A DNA stretch of 64,000 nt from Eurosta solidaginis (lineage: Eukaryota > Arthropoda > Insecta > Diptera > Tephritidae): assembly GCF_040869045.1 (NCBI RefSeq), contig NC_090319.1, positions 279,469,693 through 279,533,692 on the forward strand, given 5' to 3'. Under the pieces are notes generated by a model. That model had not been told where the DNA came from, did no database searches, and saw only the letters and a list, made by a program, of their open reading frames with translations. Shown here piece after piece: positions 1 to 12,200 of this stretch (within the stretch, counting starts at the first letter, position 1; the number at the start of each line of letters is the position of its first letter). The position numbers and the translations under genes are program-made.

Positions 1-734
1 TTTAGTTTTATTCTCACCATAGTGTTTGATTTTGATGTTTTGTCAAGAGTTAGTCACATATCAGAAAAATATAAACAAATTCGCATTCATTCTTTGGAGA
101 ATACACATTTGTATAAGCAGGTGAAACAACACAAAAGATCGTTGGAGAGGACCAGGCCAGTGATGTTTTTACTGCACGATTTTAACCTCGAATATACAAG
201 TTTTATGATTTCGGCGGTTTTTATAGATTTTTACCATCTCCTAAACTGAACATGGTGAAAACGATCCGAAAAATTTTACGCCGATGATAAGTCAGTCGGC
301 CTTCACCAAGCACTCTTTTCATAATCTTCATGTAATATTTACTCATATATCGAACAGTTCTCGTACCAACCAACCAAAGTATAGCTGAAAGGTAAGATGC
401 GTCCGTTTTGTTAAGAAGCATGATAGCAGTTATCTGCTCTCATCCAAGGTGCCACAAACGAAATTTACAAACTTATGTACATTTATCAATATGAGGTGAA
501 TCTGAACAAAAGAGAAAAGAAAAATATGCAACTTGCGTAAACAATCAATGAATACATGAAAATGCTCTGCCCTTCACATTGACCATTCAAATGTTTTACA
601 TGCATAATTCTAACAAAATTAATTAGTTAAATGTTCATGCAGTGTACATGTGCCGGTGGCATTTGAAGAGAGAGCCCGAAATCTGCGAACTATTTGCATT
701 GCAATCTAGTAAAACAAGTTACTTGGAGCGATTT
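1..734. other. Unassigned AT-rich sequence
   Basis: No gene, RNA or repeat boundary is recognised here. The short open frames have no recognisable motif and AT-rich composition. It lies downstream of effete. Confidence 0.5.
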
Positions 735-957
735 AACTGGAAACAGCTTCTGTTCCAATTCGCGTTGTGTCCCTTTTAATTTCCTCTCCAATTTGGCAGG
801 ACGGGTTCAACGTGCGACGGGACCTAGCTGCGAGGCAGGTGCATTTGCACTGAGAAGCTTTTCTTGGCAGGAATACAATTGAACAAAATTTTTGTAAATT
901 TTTAACGTTGCTTTGCTCGGGACTATAACCCAGGCTACCACACCACGGTAGCCGCCA
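735..957 (-). mobile_element. SINE-B copy 1 (tRNA-derived SINE, diverged)
   Basis: This resembles the better copies at 53786-54146 and 46228-46471. On the minus strand the tRNA-like head comes first (near 957, reading ggctaccgtggtgtggtagc), followed by the 'gcaaagcaacg' junction and the body with the conserved stretch around 'ctgagaagcttttc'. The B-box region is decayed. No clear target duplication was found. Confidence 0.6.
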
Positions 958-1559
958 CGTTTCACGTTTAGTGTAGCGCAGATGAAACTATGAGTTGACA
1001 ACTATCCGTTCCAAGACAATTATCGTTTTTTAGAGGGGAAAAGGGTTAATACCAGAGCTGGGTAGTAATGATTACTTTAGGTAATCAATACCAATCGATC
1101 CCCCATGTACATGTACTTGAGGGAAGTAATCAATTCCTTTCCTCCACAGCAAAGGAATTGATTACATTTCAATTCCTCAAAAAAAAAAAAAATACCAAAA
1201 GTAATTTCTTTTTTTTGAGGCTCAAGTACAAAAAATTTTTTGTTTGTAATTGAGAAAAAAATTCTTTGTTCAAATGTAATTTCTGCCCAAGTACTTTCGA
1301 AAGGAATTGCAAATGTAATTGAAAATTTTCCAATTACAGTGAATGGAAAAAGTACTTTCGAATTTCCCATTCCTTAAAGGAATTGCAAGTTATTGAAAAA
1401 TTCGTAGTGTAAAAAATATTTTTGCGATTCGAGCGGCGATTTTATGAGCCAAAGTAACTTTTTGGACCATAAGAAAATGTGTTTAAAACACAAGCACTGC
1501 CTTCAATGACTTGCAATTCATTTCTTCTCCCCATATATGAGAAAGGTTATGGTAAGATT

Positions 1560-2285
1560 ATATCATCGTAGTTTAGATATGCTGTTAAGTGGCCGGCCAA
1601 TTGCTTTGTACGTGGCTAGCAACGTTTCTTCATCTTTTCCCCAAGTGCTACTGGCAAGCGACTTGAGGATTTTGTTGCGGATTTGTACTTTAGATACAAC
1701 TTCGATGGCATACGTCTTGAAAGTGAGAGTGTGATCGAATGTTACTCCTAAGATATTTTAATGGCTGACAATCGGTACCGCAACACCATCGACGTGAACG
1801 TCCAATATTCCACGTCGCAAAACAGTGACCGTGGATTTGGCTGGCTAGGTTCAGATAATTTGCAATTTATCTTTTTATACAAAGGTGAAAAGGTGAATCT
1901 TCTATATCTTGGAGTATAGTACCGTGGTTGACTGTGTCAAGCTTTTGACAGTGCTGGTAGTGCTATGTATTTTGCGGAAGCCATGCTGATGGGTGGCTGG
2001 GCGAAGATTCGCACTAAGCTGACAGAGCAGGAAGGTTTCCAATGTCTTCACTACTCGCGAACAGAGTGATATCGGTCGTTATAACTCACCTTCGTTAGCC
2101 GGTTTCCCAGGCTTGAAAACGTGCGTCAGGTAGCTTTCTCCCTCAGCGCCAAGATGTTTTAGCATTGGCATAACTACTCCATTTGGACCGATTGATTTAG
2201 AAGGTTTGGCTTTTTTCATGTCTTCTTCAACCTCTGTGGGGTGATGGTAACGGGTCACACGTCGTGTTTGTGTCTATGTTCCCTC
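1560..2285 (-). pseudogene. Decayed LINE reverse-transcriptase fragment
   Basis: The minus strand is recognisably related to the RT C-terminal half of the 2A LINE at 47144-48670 and 59556-61859. Shared landmarks are the 'ttgctttgtacgtggctagc' region (TYKAI..), 'cttttccccaagtgctactg' (STWGKDKE) and 'agccatgctgatggg' (HQHGFRK). It is diverged and internally deleted, so it is a different, older subfamily. It lies inside hAT-1. Confidence 0.6.
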
Positions 2286-2392
2286 ATCCGGGGAATTAAA
2301 AATTCCGGGCATTAAAAATTGCCGGCAAAATCCGTTCACGCATGTCTTCGAGTCACCAGAGTTGTGTCGCCAAAGGCGATGGATAAATTACA

Positions 2393-2758
2393 AAGGCCGA
2401 CAAAATTTAACCAACATTCAGACCCAGATACCCGACTATATATTTGCCTCAGAATTGCTCTATCAACTCTGGTTTTCGAGATATTCTGACCAAAATTAAA
2501 GGATGGCATCTTTAAACTAAAGTCTTCTATCAAATGGCGTTGAGTTTGCTTAAATATTTTTTCGCTGAGATATCGAATTTTGAAATTTTGTGGTGTGGTA
2601 GGGGTGGTTCCTGAGGGTTAGACACTTTTAGGTTAGGATATCTCGAAATCCAGAGCTGATAGAGATATTTTGAGGTCAGATTTCGATTCATAGCATCAAA
2701 ATCCTTCGAAAATATATAGTCCGGTTTCTGGGTTTGAGATGCTGTCGGCCTGTGTTAT
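2393..2758. repeat. Foldback (inverted-repeat) element, about 360 bp
   Basis: The left arm from 'ggccgacaaaatttaacc' and the right arm ending 'gagatgctgtcggcc' are imperfect reverse complements over roughly 120 bases. Both carry an 'actatatattt' block and a 'tctggNtttcgagatat' block. No coding content is seen. It is probably a MITE nested in hAT-1; its TSD was not resolved. Confidence 0.55.
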
Positions 2759-2934
2759 CATTGTTTTTTTTTTTTTTGGTAAGATAAGGACTTTCCAGAA
2801 TCTTTTAATTAATTTTTAAACATACATATATCAGGTGAGTTCGAATCATAGCGCTGAGCCTGGTGTTATTGCAGTACAATGGAAATCAATGTATAGATGT
2901 CAATGTCCAATCCTGTGTCGGTATATTCGGATTC

Positions 2935-4180
2935 TCATTCTGCAGAAGTCGCAGAGTATCCTGACTTCATCACGCATGGTCTCCATACTTTAACTTTTGG
3001 TACCGTGGGGATTTGCGCTTTATCCACCACCTCGAACTTCGCGTTCGTGCCATGGCTTTGGAGGTTTGGAACAACTTCCTCCAGCCACAGCAAGCTCGCG
3101 GACGCTATCATCTTCACACCAGGGCCTCACGTGGTTGTTCCCGTATCATCTTAAGAATTAAGTAAATAAGCTCCTTTTCTACAGACCTCCATCTTTCAGT
3201 AGTCATATGTCCGACAGGACTCCTACGATCAACCAGCGCCAAAGTCATTGACTACCTTGCCACATCATCCATCTTCTCGGGAAAAGCCAGAGTCTTAGCT
3301 TTTTCTCCCTTTGGCTTATCTCCTACTTCCCTGGTTGGCACTTCGCCACTTTTGATGTCCTTCCTCTGACTTGCAGCTTTCGAGGTAGTTGCTATCTCAC
3401 TATTGGGGCCACCTGTCCTACAGCTTTAGGCCTACTTATCTTGTCAATTGCGGTTGCCCTGCCTCGCGGCTCTGGGACTGGGTCCTTTCAGACCCCCTGA
3501 AAGCAGACTTTTCGCCTTCCGCCGAACGTTGCCTCTTCGTTCTGCAATTCGACAATTCTTCCAACTCGTACCGGTTGCAGTGCCGAGTTTCTCGCAGGAA
3601 ACCTTTTGAACTGCCTTCGACCTACTTCTACCGCCCAATGAGCCCATTCCAAGCGCTCGATCTCCGCTTCTGTTGGGTCGACCACTGCTCCCAGGCGTTG
3701 GACAATTCTTAGTGCTGATCGGTAATGCGACAGCGCTCTCTTACTTCCTCTGCCCAGTAACCTTCTCTACTCTCCTACTCCGTTTTGAGTTGTATGCTTT
3801 TCCAACACGGAGTTCATTGAATCAGAGCACTACTCTCGCTCCCCAGGTCCGACGCATCGCTTAATGCGTTTTTGTAGTTTTTGGTTTGTGACTCAGTCCT
3901 CCCATTATCACCGTCCTTATTAGAATTAGATATTGAGTCGTTCATTTTCGCGTATGACCACCTGCCCGACAGGGCGGGCTCAGCGGTTCAGTATTATATA
4001 CGGGGAGAGAACATCCTCCACAGCAGCGCCCCTTACTGTGGTAATACCATCAATACTTCCCGAGTGATCCGGTATCGGGAAGGCTTCGTTTGAGTTTATC
4101 CCCTGGCTGCAAATCGTCCAATAGGCACGGTTCGAATAACGCCGTGAATTAGGGGGTTGGCAGTTCTTGGTCACCGACAT
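2935..4180 (-). pseudogene. Degenerate TE-borne ORF with DUF4780-like segment
   Basis: Minus-strand frames carry a broken protein. Near 3117-2940 the translation has the pattern WLEEVVPNL...FEVVDKAQIP..PKVKVWRP, which resembles the DUF4780 domain of insect transposon-associated proteins: a 'W' helix, then a 'DxxxIPxxxKVxVWxP' strand. Upstream, at 3685-3488, a charged segment (PTEAEIERLEWAHWAVEVG) looks like the basic linker such proteins have before the domain. Frameshifts and stops separate the pieces, and no single frame exceeds about 70 residues. The domain call comes from remembered family pattern only. The alternative is an unrelated decayed passenger ORF of the hAT element. Confidence 0.35.
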
Positions 4181-5248
4181 TCCACCGCCCTCCTATGAGG
4201 CGAAACGGCGTAGATGCCAGTCCTAAACCGCTGCGCCTCAAAGTCGGGCGCTATGGTGTTCGGCTAAGCCCTCACACAAACGGCAAGGTGCCTACCTTAG
4301 TGAGGGATATTAGAAGCATACTTCCAAACCCTTTTCCCATATAAAGCCAGGTAATTCATGCGAAAAAATTACAATTTCATCAACACAAATTGTTTTTTAT
4401 TGGAATACATTTTAGATCTGTGCCGGAATCCTGTTTTGTATATTGCATTTGTGAAATATCTAACAAAATAAAACGCATTTTAAATAATTAATGGTGTTTA
4501 CGTTATGCCACGTTGCTTTCCTATAGGTCACCACCCTTTGTTATCGGAGGAAGGAAGAGATGCCCTTTCTTAGCTGTGAACTTTAAGAGGATAATGATTT
4601 TATATTCATTGGTGTTTCCAAATGCTTTTAGTTACCACTCACAAGAAAAATCTGATGAAATAATGAAAAGTGTGACCCGAAAAGTCACCCACATAAGCCG
4701 GACTAAGTTCGTATACACAAACTAACATATAGTTTTTCAATTACTTTCGCAATTCCTTTGAGGAATGGAATGGCAAATTCGAAAGTACTTTTTCCATTCC
4801 TTATAATATAATTGGAAAGTTTTCAATTACATTTGCAATTCCTTTCGAAAGTACTGGGGCAGAAATTACATTTGAGCAATTTTTTTTTTTTTTTCTTTTT
4901 CAATTACAAACAAAAAAATGTTTTGTACTTGAGTCTCGAATAACGAAATTAATTTCGTTATTTTTTTTTTTTTCTGAGAAATTGAAAAGTAATCAATTCC
5001 TTTGCTGTGAAGGAAAAGAATGTATTATTTTTCCCAATTACTGAGGAATGTAATGGGTAATGTAATGGAATTGAATTTACCTAGCTCTGGTTAATACCCC
5101 AATACAATTACTATTTGGGTAGTCGTGGGTTGATAGGATCAAAGATAAGATTACATCGTGCATGACGATTCGACCAACCCACGTACATATGTATGCATTT
5201 ATCGATAAACATCCCTTTATAAATAGGTGGCACTGTCGAAGATGTAAC

Positions 5249-5353
5249 GACGCTTGGGGTGGCTTTCCGTAATTAGATCGCGCAAAAAACGTGTATGAAA
5301 TAATCTCGAATTGACGAGTGTCGACTATCGAATCACGGAAACCCACCCCGGAC
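5249..5353. repeat. Short inverted repeat (hairpin)
   Basis: 'ggggtggctttccgtaatta' at about 5255 pairs with 'cacggaaacccacccc' near 5350, giving arms of about 23 nt with a few mismatches around a loop of about 60 nt. No known RNA family is recognised. Confidence 0.4.
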
Positions 5354-5404
5354 ATATACTCATCTGCACTTAATTTTGTGGGAAATGGTGTCTAATTCGA
5401 AGTA

Positions 5405-5570
5405 GAGCAAATACACTGCTGAGTGGAATATCACCCAATTAAGGCTGCCATTTCGAAAACGCCCAATCTCAGAAAACATTTGAGTAACTCCTATTTCAAA
5501 ATTTGTGTCGAAAACGCCTTATCTGAGCTCAAATTTAATACCTTTTGATATAAGCTGGGCAGCCGAAATG
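5405..5570 (-). repeat. Repeat Z, left copy
   Basis: 'ctgctgagtggaatatcacc' followed by 'ggctgcc', 'gaaaacgccc' and 'ctcagaaaac' appears in reverse complement at 18.2-18.7 kb. The next block (gccttatctgagctcaaat) is in the same orientation in both places. The two copies flank about 13 kb that includes HINE-1 and the solo LTR. Confidence 0.5.
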
Positions 5571-6239
5571 CAATAGCAATTCTTTTCTTTTTATACTCCT
5601 TGACTTCTGAAGAAATTTTTTTTCCTTTTAAAGCTTTTGATTTGCCTCCAAACATCGAAAAAATTATTAAGCAAGAATATACTTACAAGTTTACTTACCA
5701 TTCATTGTTGCTCAAATTCAATAATAAATTGCACCATCAACTTCCGCCCGCCTAAATGTATGCTTAGGAAAATCATAAAAATGTTCAAATAGAACAGACA
5801 ACTTTTCAATTACTTCAATTGAGTGGAGCAAGAGAAATCATTTGACTGTACATAAAAAACTTGTTTGATTTCACGTTCTCTAAAGAAACAAACTGAAGCA
5901 AAAAAGTGCCTACATTTTATTTATTCAAGTTCGAGTCTCAAAAAACTTTTGAAAATCAAATCAAACAAGTAAGGACGGGACTGTATTCGGCTATGCCGAA
6001 GACTTCATACCTTTCATGAATGGGGCTGAACAATAATCTTATCCCGTTCGTAATCTCCGAAAAGACGGATGTATAAGATAAGAAATATCTAGTGAACAGA
6101 TCTACATACCTAAAAAATAGGAAGGTACTTTGTGTGAAGATGCAGTTTCAGGTTTTTTGTGGTCTGCATGTAAAAACTACACTACGAATCACGTATTTCA
6201 ACAATATATGACGTAAACGTAACTATTTGATGAAATGTT

Positions 6240-9200
6240 TTAGATTTTGAAGCTTCTAGCCGTAAAAAAGGGGCAAAAAAATACAGTTTATATGGGGTAT
6301 ATAATATATGTACCACCGATCTCTATGATTTTTTCAGACAACAATATATGCTACATACGTAAGCATTTGGTGAAATTTGAAGCTTCTAGCTGTTAAAACG
6401 GAGCAGAAATTGCGCAAAGTTTCTTTCTGAACAATCGGTTGTATGAGATATATACTATATATACCACCGATCTCAATGATTTTTTCAGACAACAATATAT
6501 ACTATACACGTAAGCATTTGGTGAAATTTGAAGCTTCTAGCTGTTAAAATGGGGAAGAAATTGCGCGCAAAGTTTCTTATCTAAACAATCGGTTGTATGA
6601 GATATATACTATATATACCACCGATCTCAATGATTTTTTCAGATAACAATATATACTATACACGTAAGCATTGGGTGAAATTTGAAGCTTCTAGCTGTTA
6701 AAATGCGGAAGAAATTGCACAAAGTTTCTTATCTGAACAATCGGTTGTATGAGATTATATATACCACCGGTCTCTATGATTTTTTCAGACAACAATATAT
6801 GCTATATACGTAAGCATTTGGTGAAATTTGAAGCTTCTAGCTGTTAAAACGGGGCAGAAATTGCGCAAAGTTTCTTATCTGAACAATCGGTTGTATGAGA
6901 TATATACTATGTATACACCTGATCTCAATGATTTTTTCAGACATCAATATATACTATACACGTAAGCATTGGGTGAAATTTTAAGCTTCTAGCTGTTAAA
7001 ATGGGGAAGAAATTGCACAAAATTTCTTATCTGAACAATCGGTTGTATGAGATTATATATACCACCGGTCTCTATGATTTTTTCAGACAACAATATATGC
7101 TATATACGTAAGCATTTGGTGAAATTTGAAGCTTCTAGCTGGTAAAACGGGGCAGAAATTGCGCAAAGTTTCTTATCTGAACAATCGGTTGTATGAGATA
7201 TATACTATATATACCACCGCTTTCAATGATTTTTTCAGACAACAATATATACTATACACGTAAGCATTTGGTGAAATTTGAAGCTTCTAGCTGTTAAAAC
7301 GGGGTAGAAATTGCGAAAAGTTTCTTATCTGAACAATCGGTTGTATGAGATATATACTATATATACAACCGATCTCTATGATTTTTTCAGACAACAATAT
7401 ATGCCATATACGCAAGCGTTCGGTGAAATTTGAAGCTTCTAGCTGTTAAAATGGGGCTAAAATTGCGAAAATATATATATACTATATATATATACTATAT
7501 ATATATACTATATATATATACTATATATATATAATATATATACCACCGATCTGTATGATTTTTTCAGCCAATATATGCTATATACGTAAGCATTCGTTGA
7601 AATTTGAAGCCTCTAGCTCTTAAAATAGGGCAGTAATTACGAAAAGTTTCTTATCTGAACAATCGGTTGTGGGGGATATATACTATATATACAACCGATC
7701 TCACCAATTTTTTCAGGCAACAATATGTGCAATATACGAAAGTATATGGTGAAGTTTGAAGCTTCAATCTGTTAAATTGAGTAAGATATTACAAAAATCC
7801 TCTTTTCCTGAAAAATCGTTTGTATGGAGGATATATGCTATAGTGGTCCGATCCGGTCGGTTCCGACAAATGTCTAATCGGACACCCAAATACACCCGCT
7901 CACCAAATTTTATCAAGATATCTCAAAAATTGAGGGACTAGTTTGCATACAAACAGACAGACGGAGAGACGGACAGACGGACATGGCTAAATCAACTCAG
8001 CTCTTCATTCTGATTATTTCGGTATACTTAATGGTGGGTCTAACTATTTTCCTTTAAGGACTTACAATTTTCGGTTTCGTGACGAAATTAATATACCATT
8101 TCATTTTCATGAAAGGTATAAAAATAGGTAGGTACTTTGTGTGAGGTTGCAAAGCTTCGCGTTTTTTGTGGTCTGCATGTAAAAATTACGACTACGAATC
8201 ACGTATTTCAAAAATATATGAAGTAAACGTAACTATTTGAATAAACTTGATGCATTTTGAAGCTATATACGTAAGCATTCGTTGAAATTTGAAGCCTCTA
8301 GCTCTTAAAATAGGGCAGTAATTACGAAAAGATTCTTATCTGAACAATCGGTTGTGGGGATATATACTATATATACGACCGATCTCATCAATTTTTTCAG
8401 GCAACAATATGTGCAATATACGAAAGTATATGGTGAAGTTTGAAGCTTCAATCTGTTAAATTGAGTAAGATATCACAAAAATCCTCTTTCTCACCAAATT
8501 TTATCAAGATATCTCAAAAATTGAGAGACTAGTTTGCATACAAACAGATGAGACGTACAGACGGACAGACAGACAGACGGAAATGGCTAAATCAACTCAG
8601 CTCTTCATTCTGATTATTTCGGTATACTTAATGGTGGGTCTATCTATTTTCGTTTAAGGACTTACAATTTTGGGTTTCGTGACGAAATTAATATACCATT
8701 TCATTTCATGAAAGGTATAAAAATAGCTAGGTACTTTGTGTGAGGATGCAAAGCTTCACGTTTTTTGTGGTCTGCATGTAAAAACTACGACTACGAATCA
8801 CGTATTTCAAAAATATATGAAGTAAACGTAACTATTTGATGAAACTTGATGAAAGTTTCTTTCTGGACAATCGGTTGTATGAGATATATACTATATATAC
8901 CACCGATCTCAATGATTTTTTTAGACAACAATATATGCTATATACGTAAGCATTTGGTGAAATTTGAAGCTTCTAGCTGTTAAAATGGGGAAGAAATTGC
9001 ACAAAGTTTCTTATCTGAACAATCGGTTGTATGAGATTATATATACCACCGGTCTCTATGATTTTTTCAGACAACAATATATGCTATATACGTAAGCATT
9101 TGGTGAAATTTGAAGCTTCTAGCTGTTAAAATGGGGAAGAAATTGCACAAAGTTTCTTATCTGAACAATCGGTTGTATGAGATATATACTATGTATACAC

Positions 9201-12200
9201 CCGATCTCAATGATTTTTTCAGACATCAATATATACTATACACGTAAGCATTTGGTGAAATTTGAAGCTTCTAGCTGTTAAAATGGGGAAGAAATTGCAC
9301 AAAGTTTCTTATCTGAACAATCGGTTGTATGAGATTATATATACCACCGGTCTCTATGATTTTTTCAGACAACAATATATGCTATATACGTAAGCATTTG
9401 GTGAAATTTGAAGCTTCTAGCTGTTAAAACGGGGCAGAAATTGCGCAAAGTTTCTTATCTGAACAATCGGTTGTATGAGATATATACTATGTATACACCC
9501 GATCTCAATGATTTTTTCAGACATCAATATATACTATACACGTAAGCATTTGGTGAAATTTGAAGCTTCTAGCTGTTAAAATGGGGAAGAAATTGCACAA
9601 AGTTTCTTATCTGAACAATCGGTTGTATGAGATTATATATACCACCGGTCTCTATGATTTTTTCAGACAACAATATATGCTATATACGTAAGCATTTGGT
9701 GAAATTTAAAACTTCTAGCTGTTAAAATGGGGAAGAAATTGCACAAAATTTCTTATCTGAACAATCGGTTGTATGAGATTATATATACCACCGGTCTCTA
9801 TGATTTTTTCAGACAACAATATATGCTATATACGTAAGCATTTGGTGAAATTTGAAGCTTCTAGCTGTTAAAGTGGGGAAGAAATTGCACAAAGTTTCTT
9901 ATCTGAACAATCGGTTGTATGAGATTATATATACCACCGATCTCAATGATTTTTTCAGACAACAATATATGCTATATACGTAAGCATTTGGGGAAATTTG
10001 AAGCTTCTAGCTGTTAAAATGGGGAAGAAATTGCACAAAGTTTCTTATCTGAACAATCGGTTGTATGAGATTATATATACCACCGGTCTCTATGATTTTT
10101 TCAGACAACAATATATGCTATATACGTAAGCATTTGGTGAAATTTGAAGCTTCTAGCTGTTAAAATGGGGAAGAAATTGCACAAAGTTTCTTATCTGAAC
10201 AATCGGTTGTATGAGATTATATATACCACCGGTCTCTATGATTTTTTCAGACAACAATATATGCTATATACGTAAGCATTTGGTGAAATTTGAAGCTTCT
10301 AGCTGTTAAAATGGGGAAAAAATTGCACAAAATTTCTTATCTGAACAATCGGTTGTATGAGATTATATATACCACCGGTCTCTATGATTTTTTCAGACAA
10401 CAATATATGCTATATACGTAAGCATTTGGTGAAATTTGAAGCTTCTAGCTGGTAAAACGGGGCAGAAATTGGGCAAAGTTTCTTATCTGAACAATCGGTT
10501 GTATGAGATATATACTATATATACCACCGATTTCAATGATTTTTTCAGACAACAATATATACTATACACGTAAGCATTTGGTGAAATTTGAAGCTTCTAG
10601 CTGTTAAAACGGGGTAGAAATTGCGAAAAGTTTCTCTTCTGAACAATCGGTTGTATGAGATATATACTATATATACAACCGATCTCTATGATTTTTTCAG
10701 ACAACAATATATGCCATATACGTAAGCGTTCGGTGAAATTTGAAGCTTCTAGCTGTTAAAATGGGGCTAAAATTGCGAAAATATATATATACTATATATA
10801 TATACTATATATATACCACCATATATATAATATATATACCACCGATCTGTATGATTTTTTCAGACAACAATATATGCTATATACGTAAGCATTCGTTGAA
10901 ATTTGAAGCCTCTAGCTCTTAAAATAGGGCAGTAATTACGAAAAGTTTCTTATCTGAACAATCGGTTGTGGGGGATATATACTATATATACAACCGATCT
11001 CATCAATTTTTTCAGGCAACAATATGTGCAATATACGAAAGTATATGGTGAAGTTTGAAGCTTCAATCTGTTAAATTGAGTAAGATATTACAAAAATCCT
11101 CTTTTTCTGAAAAATCGGTTGTATGGAGGATATATGCTATAGTGGTCCGATCCGGTCGGTTCCGACAAATGTCTAATCGGACACTCAAATACACCCGCTC
11201 ACCAAATTTTATCAAGATATCTCAAAAATTGAGGGACTAGTTTGCATACAAACAGACGGAGAGACGGACAGACGGACATGGCTAAATCAACTCAGCTCTT
11301 CATTCTGATTATTTCGGTATACTTAATGGTGGGTCTAACTATTTTCCTTTAAGGACTTACAATTTTCGTGACGAAATTAATATACCATTTCATTTCATGA
11401 AAGGTATAAAAATAGGTAGGTACTTTGTGTGAGGATGCAAAGCTTCGCGTTTTTTGTGGTCTGCATGTAAAAATTACGACTACGAATCACGTATTTCAAA
11501 AATATATGAAGTAAACGTAACTATTTGAATAAACTTGATGAATTTTGAAGCTATATACGTAAGCATTCGTTGAAATTTGAAGCCTCTAGCTCTTAAAATA
11601 GGGCAGTAATTACGAAAAGTTTCTTATCTGAACAATCGGTTGTGGGGGATATATACTATATATACGACCGATCTCATCAATTTTTTCAGGCAACAATATA
11701 TGCAATATACGAAAGTATATGGTGAAGTTTGAAGCTTCAATCTGTTAAATTGAGTAAGATATTACAAAAATCCTCTTTTTCTGAAAAATCGGTTGTATGG
11801 AGGATATATGCTATCGTGGTCCGATCCGGCCGGTTCCGACAAATGTCTAATCGGACACCCAAATACACCTGCTCACCAAATTTTATGAAGATATCTCAAA
11901 AAATGAGGGACTAGTTGGCATACAAACAGACAGACGGACAGACGGACAGACAGACAGACGGACATGGCTAAATCAACTCAGCTCTTCATTCTTATTATTT
12001 CGGTATACTTAATGGTGGGTCTATCTATTTTCCTTTAAGGACTTACAATTTTGGGTTTCGTGACGAAATTAATATACCATTTCATTTTCATGAAGGTATA
12101 AAAATAGGTAGGTTCTTTGTGTGAGGATGCAAAGCTTCACGTTTTTTGTGGTCTGCATGTAAAAACTATGACTACGAAACACGTATTTCAAAAATATATG

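Larger units (their letters stand above)
1045..5097. mobile_element. hAT-1: hAT-superfamily DNA transposon with 8-bp TSD
   Basis: The element runs 1053-5089 between two exact copies of the 8-bp duplication gttaatac (1045-1052 and 5090-5097). The ends are inverted: cagagctgggta on the left and, read from the right, cagagctaggta. Both fit the hAT terminal pattern YARNG, and an 8-bp TSD is the hAT hallmark. Beyond the short TIR the subterminal regions (about 1053-1400 and 4735-5089) are also inverted copies, rich in 'caattcctttcgaaagtact'. The interior has no intact transposase. It holds a LINE remnant, a foldback and a decayed minus-strand ORF, so this is a non-autonomous or decayed copy enlarged by later insertions. 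Confidence 0.85.
5098..5963. other. Intergenic stretch between hAT-1 and HINE-1
   Basis: Apart from the short inverted repeat near 5.25-5.35 kb and a repeat related to the one at 18.1-18.7 kb (around 5405-5570), no gene or element was found. Confidence 0.5.

Noticed and set aside
7756..7941. Repeated 61-codon open frame beginning MKLQSVKLSKILQK, also at 11055, 11729 and 12830
   Set aside because: It is repeated because the HINE-1 block is repeated. It has no recognisable domain, starts inside a repeat monomer and is AT-driven; the similarity reflects DNA repetition, not protein selection.
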